A DNA stretch of 25,793 nt from an uncultured bacterium (GTDB lineage Bacteria; Verrucomicrobiota; Kiritimatiellia; RFP12; UBA1067): assembly GCA_900547945.1 (NCBI GenBank), contig URIT01000033.1:1-25793 (forward strand). The letters run 5' to 3'. The translations under genes were made by a program, and so were the position numbers. Each line of letters starts with the position of its first letter. The stretch's first letter is position 1. Under the pieces are notes generated by a model. That model made no database searches, was not told where the DNA came from, and worked only from the letters and a program-made list of their open reading frames with translations. Below, piece after piece: positions 16,117 through 25,100 of this stretch.

Positions 16117-18087
16117 ATGAAGGCATTCATCAAGGTCCTTTTGCGCGTATGCGTGTATTCCGCTCTCGCCTGTCTCCTTTTTCTCTTTTTGGCGTTGTGC
16201 GCGCTCGTGTGCTTCGAGCAGACGGTTCCGCGCGCCCTTCTGGACCGCGTGCTGGCCGGGGTGTCCACGGCGGACTACCTCGTGCGGGCCGATGCCGCGA
16301 CATTTCGTTTTTCGAGAGGGTTGCGGATCCGGAACCTGCGCGTCCTCGACAAGGGGCGGCAGTATGGCCCGAAGACGGGGCCCGCCGTCACGGTGATGTC
16401 GGCGTCGCAGGTGGACGTGGAACTCGACCTGCGGCGGCTGCCGTGGTCGCGCGCGACGATCCTGCGGGGCGTCACGCTCGTGGACTTCCGCTATCCGCGT
16501 CTGCCGATGGGGTACTACATCCCCGATTCGATCGAGTTTCCGGGGCAGCCGGACTTCCGCGAGGTGGACGTGCCGCTGAAGCTGGACCTCCCCGAGCTGC
16601 GTCCGTTCCGGGTGCGGCTGGTCCATCCCGAGATCCTGGGCATCGCCGCGCCGCTCGTGGAGGTGCCGTTCGTGGAGGTGATGGGCGACGGCCTCCGCGT
16701 GCGGGAGGCGTCCCTCCGCTGGCCGGACACGGATGAGACGATGACGGTGACGGGGAACGTGACGCTGGACCTGCGGGACCAGCTGCTGCACGGCGTCGTC
16801 GGCGGCCAGGCGCGCCAGCACAACATCCGTCCGCTCCTCGTCGCGCTCGACATCACGAACTCCTACCAGTTCATCGACGCCTTCACGAAGGTGGAGAAGC
16901 CCGTCGACGTCACCTGCACCTTCGACGTCAACCTCCGCAACAACGACCTCCGCATCCTCCTCGACCTCCATCCCCAGGGCGGCCGCCACCACGGCGTGCC
17001 CCTGAAGCGCGTGGACGGCAAGGTTGACATCCGCGTCTTCGTGCGCGACACCTACCAGAACGCGCGCGTCACCGTGGGGCCGCTCGTGGGGGCGCTTGCG
17101 GACGGCTCGGCGGTGGAGGGCACGCTCGTCTACGAGAACACGAACGACGTCGTCACCGTGTTCTTCGACGTGGGGACGCGCGCGCCGCTCAGGGACGTCC
17201 TGGCCATCGCGGACGTGATGAACGACGGCACGCTCGACGGCCTCGCCGTCACGAACGGCGTCCCCGCCGTCACGCTCAACGGGCGCCTCGCGGTCGACCC
17301 GGCCCAGGCCGCGCGGAACGACCTCCACGGCACGCTCGCGTTCGCGCAGGGGAGCCTCTTCGGCATCCCGCTGCGCGAGGCGTCGGCGGCGTTCCACGTG
17401 GAGGGGACGACCGTCACGTTCACGAACGCCGTGGCGCGTGGCCCGCAGGGCGGGCGCGTGGCGGGCGGGGGCGTGATCGCCGTGCCGGAGTCGCGCCGGG
17501 ACCTCGCGACGTTCGGAATCGACCTCACCGGCGAGTCGCTGGTCCTCGCCGACCTCGCGCAGGTCTTCGGCGTCGACCACGGGGAGCGGCGCGGGTTCGT
17601 CTCCGGGCACGTCACGCTGTCCGGCCCGCTCGAGACGAACGCCGTCGCGCGCCTGACGGGCGCGGGCCATCTCGTGTGCCGGGACGGACACCTTGCGCAG
17701 ATGAAGCTCTTCGCGGGGCTCACCGACTACCTGGCGAAGCACGTGCCGGGCATTTCCGAGATCGTGAACCTCTCGGAAGGGGCGCTCGACTTCACGCTCC
17801 GGGACGGCGTGTTCAGCGCCACGAACGTCGTCGTGTCGGGGCGGCTCCTCTCCGTGCGCGCGGAGGGCACCTACGACCTCGTGAAGGACCGCCTCGACTT
17901 CCGCGCCCGCGTGGCGCTCACGAAGAACGACTCCCTCCTCGGCAAGCTCGCGACGCCGATCACCTGGCCGTTCTCCAACCTCGCGCAGGTGCTCCTCGAC
18001 TTCGGCATCCACGGTTCCCTGGACGATCCGACGTGGACCTACAGCCGCAACCCCCTTGGCCTCCTTCCCGTCGGGAAGGAGCGGTGA
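16117..18087 (+). CDS. AsmA-like / YhdP-type envelope protein
   Basis: The protein has 656 residues. One N-terminal membrane segment (about 8-34, rich in Leu/Cys/Ala/Phe) is followed by a long beta-rich periplasmic region. The C-terminal part has the AsmA-like C-terminal pattern: a repeated GTLxFAQG / GTYDLVKDRLDFRARV / LLDFGIHGSLDDPTW series, ending with WPFSNLAQVLLDFGIHG, typical of AsmA, TamB and YhdP relatives. These proteins form long hydrophobic grooves thought to carry lipids between inner and outer membranes. The gene starts only 13 bases after the CCA of tRNA-Glu, so it has no promoter of its own there, and its ribosome-binding site is weak (GGGCGGGA). The exact member of the superfamily is uncertain. 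Confidence 0.75.
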   Translation: MKAFIKVLLRVCVYSALACLLFLFLALCALVCFEQTVPRALLDRVLAGVSTADYLVRADAATFRFSRGLRIRNLRVLDKGRQYGPKTGPAVTVMSASQVDVELDLRRLPWSRATILRGVTLVDFRYPRLPMGYYIPDSIEFPGQPDFREVDVPLKLDLPELRPFRVRLVHPEILGIAAPLVEVPFVEVMGDGLRVREASLRWPDTDETMTVTGNVTLDLRDQLLHGVVGGQARQHNIRPLLVALDITNSYQFIDAFTKVEKPVDVTCTFDVNLRNNDLRILLDLHPQGGRHHGVPLKRVDGKVDIRVFVRDTYQNARVTVGPLVGALADGSAVEGTLVYENTNDVVTVFFDVGTRAPLRDVLAIADVMNDGTLDGLAVTNGVPAVTLNGRLAVDPAQAARNDLHGTLAFAQGSLFGIPLREASAAFHVEGTTVTFTNAVARGPQGGRVAGGGVIAVPESRRDLATFGIDLTGESLVLADLAQVFGVDHGERRGFVSGHVTLSGPLETNAVARLTGAGHLVCRDGHLAQMKLFAGLTDYLAKHVPGISEIVNLSEGALDFTLRDGVFSATNVVVSGRLLSVRAEGTYDLVKDRLDFRARVALTKNDSLLGKLATPITWPFSNLAQVLLDFGIHGSLDDPTWTYSRNPLGLLPVGKER

Positions 18088-18129
18088 ATCGCTGAGCGGG
18101 GTGTCAGTTTCGTATGTTTCATTTTGTGG

Positions 18130-18158
18130 TTGCGCATTCCGTTCCCTTATGCTAGCAT
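18130..18158 (+). promoter_or_regulatory. Promoter of the PA14/TSP3-RHS cassette
   Basis: TTGCGC at 18130-18135, a 17-nt spacer and TAGCAT at 18153-18158 with the extended TG at 18150-18151. It sits in the 98-base gap after the AsmA-like gene, in a locally AT-richer stretch, 27 bases before the start. A strong Shine-Dalgarno GAGGAGGTG (18172-18180) follows. Confidence 0.6.
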
Positions 18159-18185
18159 CTCCTTGTCAAGCGAGGAGGTGCATGT

Positions 18186-21100
18186 ATGTCCGGGTTCAAA
18201 CATCTTCTGCCGTCTTCCACGTTCCGGGCCGCCGTCTGCGTGTCGGTGGCCGTGGGTACATCCCTGTCTGGCCTTGGGGACGAGGTTGTGGGATGCCTTG
18301 CGGGGCTTGCTCGCGTCCCCGCCGGCGTGGCAGTGACCAACCGCTTTGTCCCGTTCCGGCCCGACTTCGCGTCCATTTTCGCCGTGCAGATGGACGGCGG
18401 GACCAACCGCCTCGATTCCGACGTGGTGGCGTGGTGCCCGGTCGGTGGAGAGCCCGTCGCGTTCTGGAAGCTCGAACTTCCGGGACACGGCCTTGACGGA
18501 TGGCTGGTGGCCGGTACGTCGTCGGGCGACGCCGTGCCGGTGGCGGGGCGTCTCGCGTCCGGGGATGGGCTGGTCGTGGACCGAAAGCCTGGTTCAATCA
18601 GGACCGACCTTGTTCTGGGAGGGTTGCAGCCCGCATCGGCCGTTCCGTCGAACGGCTGGTTCCGTTCCGCCGCGTCCACGCCGCCCGTCTTCGCCGACCT
18701 GTCCTTCGACGTCGACGCGGAGAGGGTGTCGGCCGCCGTCTCGAACGGTACCGCCGGCGCGGTGGTCCTCTTCAGCCGGGACGGCGCCGTGGCGGCGGAG
18801 GGGTGGACGCTGGAGGCCGTTCTGCAGCCCGCCGACGGCACCGCCTCCTGGACGGGCCCCCTGCCGCCCGTGGGCGGTACGCGGTTCTACCTGGCGAAGG
18901 ACGCCGCAGACGACACGGACGGCGACGGAATCCCCGATGTTTGGGAGGTCGAGCATGGACTGGATCCCCTTTCACCGGTGGACGCCTCCGCCGATCCCGA
19001 CGGGGACGGGCTGGACAACCTGTTCGAATACCGGCAGGGGCTCGACCCGCATGCGTTCGACCTCGATCCACGGCGTGCGCGCCCGGGTCTGGTCGCGCGC
19101 GGCTGGTTCTTCAGTTCCGGCATCTCGTCGTTCGCGTGCATGGACACGGCGCCGCCACGCGACTGCTTCGTCTTCGACATGGACATCAACTTCCCCGTCT
19201 CCCGTGAACCGTGGGCGGGGTTTGGCCCCCGCTACACGGACAACTTCGCGCTTTCGCTCAAGGGGTGGCTGCGCGTCGACGTGCCCGGCGCGTACGTGTT
19301 CCACATGGCCTCGGACGACGGTTCCTACCTGGAGATCGACGGACGGCGGATCCTGGACGACAGCGGCGCGCACGTCTTCCGGTGGCGGTCGGCGACCGTC
19401 GAGCTGGCCGCCGGATGGCATCCCGTCGCGCTCGCCTACTTCGAGGGCTGGGCCGATGCCGGGTGGGTTCTCGAATGGACACCGCCGGACGGCGCGCGCG
19501 CCGTCGTGCCGCATGCGAACTTCGCCCACCTCGTCGAGGAGGAGACGTTTCCGCCGAACGTGGTCTGGACGGGACCCACGACGACCTACGCCCCCGGCAA
19601 CATCGTGCCGTTGGAGGTCGAAACCTGGGATTTCGGTTCGGGCGTCGTGCGGGTCGATTTCCTGGAGGGAGGTACGAACCTCATCGCGAGCAGTACGAAC
19701 GCGCCCCATACGGTCCTGTGGCCGTCGGTTCCGGCGGGTCCCCGGCAGGTGGTCGCCGTGGCCCGCAACGCCGCCGGGCTGTCGGCCGCCGCCACGGGCT
19801 GCGTGTCCGTCGTTTCCATGCCGGAGGAGGGGTACGCCTACGGGCTGGACGCCTTCTACTACCGTCCGGCGGAACCGCCCGTGCGGATTCCCGAAATGCC
19901 GCCCGCCTTGGCCCTGGTTGCATGCGTCGAGAACGACGTGTCGCGCCCCATCGGGCTGAGGGGGCTGACGCAGTGGCCGTCGGACGCCGTGTACAACTAC
20001 GCCTCCGCCTACGAGGGCTGGCTGCTCGTCCGCGAACCCGGCGAATACGAGTTCTCCCTTGGTTCGGACGACGGTTCCCGCCTGATTCTCGACGGCGAGA
20101 CGGTGATCGACGCACCCACGGGGCAGATCCTCACGGCACGCAACGCCCTCTGCGCGCTCGGTGCGGGGTTCCATCGCGTGCGCGTGGAGTATTTCCAGAA
20201 ATGGGGGGTGGCGGAACTCTGGCTGAAATGGCGGAAGCCGGGCGACTGGACGTTCTCGCTTGTGCCGCCGACGCGCTTCTTCCGTACGCTCGGCCCTTCG
20301 GCGACGGCCGACACGGACGGCGACGGCATGACGGACTGGTGGGAACGCAACTTCGGGCTCAACCCGTTCGACCCGTCGGACGCCTCCCTCGATCCCGACG
20401 GCGACGGCCTGACGAACCGTGAGGAGTTCTCGCACGGCACCCACCCCCACCGCGCCGACACGGACGGCGACGGGATTCCCGACGACTGGGAGGTCGCGCA
20501 CGGGCTGAATCCGCTGCTCAGGGCGGACGGCGGCCATGACCTTGACGGCGACGGCGCGACGAACCGGCAGGAGTACGAGGCGGGGACGGACATCCGCGTC
20601 GCCGACACGGACGGCGACGACGTGCCGGACGGCGAGGAGATCAACGCGCGCTTCAGCGACCCGCTCGCCGTCGACTTCGACGGCACCGTGCGCTCCGTCG
20701 GGCGGCTCGCGCCGAAGGACGCGACGGGCGGGGCGGGCGACTGGGTGCGGCGCGCGGCCGAACTCCAGCTCGTCGGGCGTGCCGGCCGCGTCGATTTCAC
20801 GAACGGCTTCGCGCTTGCCAGGGGCGGGGTCTACCGGGTCCGGATGAGGGGCGTCGGCGAGAAGTCCGGCGATGCCGTCGTGCGCTGTCTCGTGGACGGC
20901 GTTGAGATCGGCACGGCCGACCTGGCCGCCTTTTCGGGGACGCCGTCGTCCGCATGCTTCTACACGCCCTGGCTGGAGGCCGGACGGCACGCCGTGTCGC
21001 TAGACTTCCGCAACGTGGTGAACGGCTTCTCCTTCCGCGTCTTCGAGGTCGAGGTGGATCTTCCCCTGGGGCCGGATTCCGACGGCGACGGCGTGCCCGA

Positions 21101-22112
21101 CTGGGTTTCCACGCACCTGGCGTGGTCGCGGCCCGACCGCCGGGGTACCGTCGCCTCGAAGGTGTCGCCGTTCTGCCTGACCGGCCGGGCCGTCTTCCCG
21201 GAACTCGTCCGGGTTGCGGGCGGCGCCGTCCGGCCGCTTCCCGAACGTGGCTGGTGGACGGACGTCGCCCTCTCGGACGAGGGGCCCGTCTCGGTTCCGT
21301 GCTCGTTCGAGAACGGCGGGCGGACGGAGGAGGTCCAGGTCGGATGGACGGCGGTAGACCTGGCAGCCGAGCCGGACATGACGCTCCGCGTCGGCGACGC
21401 GCTGCTGCTCGCGGGGGCCTCCGCCGTCCAGGCCACGGGCGCGACGAACGGCCTTCTCGCGGTCGAGGACCGGCTTGTGTTCCGTTTCCCGCATGCGGGC
21501 GTCTACCGCCTCATGCCGTACGACGCCGCCGGCGCGCCTCTGCGGAACGTGCCGATGACCGTCACCGCGATCGCCGGGACGATGCCGGACCATCTGCCCG
21601 CCTGGAAGGGCAAGATCAGTTCGCTCGTCCTGCCGGAACTTCCCCGTGACGGCGTTTCCTTCCGGGTGGACGACGACCTTGGCTTCGACGTGTCCGACGC
21701 CGCCGGGGGCGGCGTGCGCCTTGCGCTGGACTGCCCCGTCTACCAGGGCGCGCGGACCGTGGCGGTCCGCATCGACAATCCCGATGCGTCCGTCCTGTGC
21801 AGCAGCCCCGTCGCCGGCTTCACGGCCTACTACACGCTCGACGGCGTCTATCACGCCATCCGCCGCCAGGCGGACGGGACGCTGGTCGTGCTGAACCGGA
21901 TCTCCGGGTTCGACATCCCCTCCGATGTTGTCCTGAAGATGCGGACCCAGTCGGGGGTCTGCTTCGCGGACGGTTCCGGCGAACTCGTCATCTCGGCTTC
22001 CAGCTTCAATGAGATCGGTGATTGCTACTATCGTTTCTTCGTGCCGCCGGAGGTGACGAATCCCTGTCAGTTCCTCCAGGCCGTCTGGAATGAAAGGGGG
22101 ATTGCGCAATGA
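18186..22112 (+). CDS. Large secreted PA14 / thrombospondin type 3 repeat protein
   Basis: The protein has 1308 residues; the start is set by GAGGAGGTG. The N-terminus (about 10-30) is a likely export signal. Domains in order: an N-terminal beta region; a TSP3/calcium-type repeat at about 243-290 (DTDGDGIPDVWEVEHGLDP); PA14 domain 1 at about 298-445 (SDDGSYLEIDGRRILDDSG); an Ig-like domain at about 455-545; PA14 domain 2 at about 549-697 (GSDDGSRLILDGETVID); a TSP3 block at about 708-835 with several DTDGDG motifs; a carbohydrate-binding-like beta sandwich at about 840-960; another DSDGDGVPDW at about 964; and a C-terminal beta region. PA14 domains often bind glycans, and DxDGDG loops bind calcium. 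It ends in an ATGA overlap with the RHS gene, so it probably helps display, process or neutralise that protein. No catalytic motif is seen. Confidence 0.83.
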   Translation: MSGFKHLLPSSTFRAAVCVSVAVGTSLSGLGDEVVGCLAGLARVPAGVAVTNRFVPFRPDFASIFAVQMDGGTNRLDSDVVAWCPVGGEPVAFWKLELPGHGLDGWLVAGTSSGDAVPVAGRLASGDGLVVDRKPGSIRTDLVLGGLQPASAVPSNGWFRSAASTPPVFADLSFDVDAERVSAAVSNGTAGAVVLFSRDGAVAAEGWTLEAVLQPADGTASWTGPLPPVGGTRFYLAKDAADDTDGDGIPDVWEVEHGLDPLSPVDASADPDGDGLDNLFEYRQGLDPHAFDLDPRRARPGLVARGWFFSSGISSFACMDTAPPRDCFVFDMDINFPVSREPWAGFGPRYTDNFALSLKGWLRVDVPGAYVFHMASDDGSYLEIDGRRILDDSGAHVFRWRSATVELAAGWHPVALAYFEGWADAGWVLEWTPPDGARAVVPHANFAHLVEEETFPPNVVWTGPTTTYAPGNIVPLEVETWDFGSGVVRVDFLEGGTNLIASSTNAPHTVLWPSVPAGPRQVVAVARNAAGLSAAATGCVSVVSMPEEGYAYGLDAFYYRPAEPPVRIPEMPPALALVACVENDVSRPIGLRGLTQWPSDAVYNYASAYEGWLLVREPGEYEFSLGSDDGSRLILDGETVIDAPTGQILTARNALCALGAGFHRVRVEYFQKWGVAELWLKWRKPGDWTFSLVPPTRFFRTLGPSATADTDGDGMTDWWERNFGLNPFDPSDASLDPDGDGLTNREEFSHGTHPHRADTDGDGIPDDWEVAHGLNPLLRADGGHDLDGDGATNRQEYEAGTDIRVADTDGDDVPDGEEINARFSDPLAVDFDGTVRSVGRLAPKDATGGAGDWVRRAAELQLVGRAGRVDFTNGFALARGGVYRVRMRGVGEKSGDAVVRCLVDGVEIGTADLAAFSGTPSSACFYTPWLEAGRHAVSLDFRNVVNGFSFRVFEVEVDLPLGPDSDGDGVPDWVSTHLAWSRPDRRGTVASKVSPFCLTGRAVFPELVRVAGGAVRPLPERGWWTDVALSDEGPVSVPCSFENGGRTEEVQVGWTAVDLAAEPDMTLRVGDALLLAGASAVQATGATNGLLAVEDRLVFRFPHAGVYRLMPYDAAGAPLRNVPMTVTAIAGTMPDHLPAWKGKISSLVLPELPRDGVSFRVDDDLGFDVSDAAGGGVRLALDCPVYQGARTVAVRIDNPDASVLCSSPVAGFTAYYTLDGVYHAIRRQADGTLVVLNRISGFDIPSDVVLKMRTQSGVCFADGSGELVISASSFNEIGDCYYRFFVPPEVTNPCQFLQAVWNERGIAQ

Positions 22113-25100
22113 AGAGAAGCCTGTGCGTCTTGTCCGTGGCCCTGCTGGCCCTGTTCGGAGGGCAACTGGCCGTCCTTGCGGCCTCCTCCCGCTCGAACGC
22201 CCCCGTGGTTCCGCCCCCGACTCCTCCGGATCCGCCGCCCGGCCCCGGCGGCGGTGGAGGCGGGGGAGGAGGCGGTGGCTCCGGTGGCGGCGGTTCCGGC
22301 GGTGGCGGAGGCGGAGGAGGTGGCGGCGGAGGAGGCGGAAGCGGTCCCTCCACGGGCGGCGACCCCATCTGCTACGTGGACGGTTCCGTTCTGGAGGCGG
22401 AGACGGACGTGCGCGTGCGCTGCCCCGGCCTCGACCTTGTGTTCAAGCGGGCCTATACGTCGTCGAGCGAGCGTTCGGAGGAACTCGGCCTTGGATGGAC
22501 GCACTCCTACGACATCCGGCTGGAGCCGGTGGAGTCGAACCGCGTCCGCGTCTGCCGTTCGGCGGACTTCGCCGCCTCCGGCTGGGCGTCCTCCGTCCGG
22601 TTCCCCGTGCCGGAACCGGGCAGTTCGTCGGTGGCGGAGGCCGGCCCCTTCCGGCTCCGCCGCGAAACGGACGGGACGTGGGCGTTCCAGACGCCGGACC
22701 TTCTGACGTACAGGTTCTCGGCCAGCAGCAACCTGGCGTCCATCGTCCACGCCTCCGGCGCGTCCGTGACGCTTGAACGCGACGACGGGGGACGTCTGCT
22801 GCGCGCCGTCCATTCCAACGGGAAGGCGCTTTCGTTCTCCTACACGGGGAGCGGGCGGATCACGTCCGTTTCCACGCCTGATTCGGACTTCAGCGTCCAC
22901 TACGACTACGGCTGGGCAACGAACGTACACCGTGAGGTCTTCCATCTGCTGACGCGTGTGAGAAGCGTCTTCCATGGCCGTACGCGTGTTGCGACCTACG
23001 CCTACGCGCCGGACCCGACCCCGGGGAAGACGCACTACGTCCTGCCGCCGGGGTGGGACAATCCGGGATTCCGGAAAGAGGAGGGACTGTGCTGGTGCCC
23101 CCCGCCGGATGCGGTCGTCACGCACTACGTCCTGACGGAGAAGACGGACGTCAACGGGTTCCACGTCTGGTACGACTACCTGCGCGAGACGGACAGCCCC
23201 GTGGCGCGGTGCGGTGCGATGTTCTCGTCCGACGGCTACCTGGAGACGACCCTCTCCTACTCCACGAACGTGACCGTCGAGACGAAGCCGACGGCGTTCG
23301 GCCTTGCGACGATGCGCCTGTTCCACGACGAGCTGCTGCGCGAGACGCGCCGCGAGACGGCGGACGAGGCCCGCCTCACCGTCTATAACGCATCCGGCGA
23401 CGAGGTGGAGAGCGTCCTCACGAACCGGGCGACGGCGGCGTACTCGACCTCCACGCTCGCCTACGGCGACTTCCACAACGTCACCAGCACGGCGTACGCC
23501 CTGGACGGCCGCGAAGCCGGGAGGTGGACGGCGGAGTGGCACGAGGGGCTGCTTGCGCGGCGGCGGCGCGTCTCGCCCGAGGGGCGCGTGCGCGAGTGGA
23601 CGCTGGACGGGAACGTGTTCACCCTCTTCCCGGCGGGCGCGTCCTGTCCGTCCGGTGCCGTGTGCTTCGTCTGCACGGACGACTGGCGCCCGCTGGCGAT
23701 GACGGACGCGAACGGCGCGCGGACGGCGTTCGCCTACGATGCCGGCGGCTACCTTGCGCGGGTCGAGCCGGACGCCCTGCCGTCCACCGCCTTCACGTAC
23801 GACGCGCTCGGCCATGTCGCCTCCGAGACCCGTCCGGGGCCGTCCGGCAGCCGCGTCACGTCCTATGTGCGGAACCGGCGCGGCAATCCCCTGCGGGTCG
23901 TCCATCCCGACGGCGTGGCGGAGTCCTTCGTCTGGAACGGGAGCGGCGCGCGCGTGGTGGAACACGTCGACCGGGCGGGCCGCACGGACGTCTACAAGTG
24001 GATTCTCGGGCATCCCCTCCACGCGGGGCGCGTCGTGGAGGGCGTCACGAACCGGCTCTGGTCCGTCGCTTACGACCCGCAGCTGAACGTCGTCTCGGTC
24101 GGCGACCCGCTGGGGCGCGCCGCCGAGACGTACGCCCTCGACGAGAACGAGCGGGTCGTGGCGGTCACGAACCTGGAGGGCCAGGTGATGGCGCGGACGT
24201 ACCGGCTGGGGGCCCTCCCCGCGTCCGTGACGCGCTTCGACGGCACGTCCGTCTCCTACGGTTGGGACGGCGCGGCGAACCTCGCGCGGGTGGACTACCC
24301 GGACGCCGCGCTCGCGTTCACGTACGACGGCGACGGGCTGCTGACATCGGCCTCCAACGCCGTCGGCGTCGTCACGAACGTCTACGATGCGACCACGGGG
24401 TGGCTCGCCTCGACGCGCGGCACGGACGGCACGGCGGTCTCGTTCGCCTACCATCCTGGCGGCGAAGTGGCGTCCGCCGTGTCCGTCGCGGGCACGACGG
24501 CCTACACGCTCGACGCGGCGAACCGCACGGCCCGGATTGAGTCGCCGGCGGGGACGCTCCGCTTCGGCTACTGCGCCTGGAACAGCCTCGTCGCGTCGAT
24601 CACGAACGTGAACGGCCTCGTGGCGTCCTATGCCTACGACATCCTGGACCGCGTGACGAACATCGCCTGGACGGTGGACGGCGCGCCCCTCGGCGGCTTC
24701 TCGTACACCTACGACGTGCTGGGCCGGATCACCGCGCGGCACCATGCGCTCGGCGCGGACACCTTCGACCGCGCCTACGCCTACGACGGCCTCGACCGCC
24801 TCGCCGCCGACGGCCCCGTCTCCTACACGTGGGACGCGGCGGGAAACCGCACGGCGAAGCGGGGCGGCTCGGAGGGCGACGTCGCCTACGCGCTCGGCGA
24901 CGGCGACCGGCTCGCCTCTTGGACGGGCGGTGCGTACGCGTACGACGCGGCGGGGAACGTGACGCGGATCGTCCGGGACGGACGCCCGACGCTGGACCTC
25001 GCGTGGAACGGCCAGTACCAGCTCGTTTCCGTCTCGACCAACGGCGTCCTCGCGGAGTCGTACGCCTATGACGCGCTCGGGCGGCGCGCCTCGACGACGA

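Noticed and set aside
18888..20690. DNA-level tandem repeat or CRISPR-like array from repeated GACACGGACGGCGACGG
   Set aside because: These recurring segments encode DTDGDG calcium loops in TSP3 repeats at irregular spacing within a reading frame; there are no spacers or array structure.
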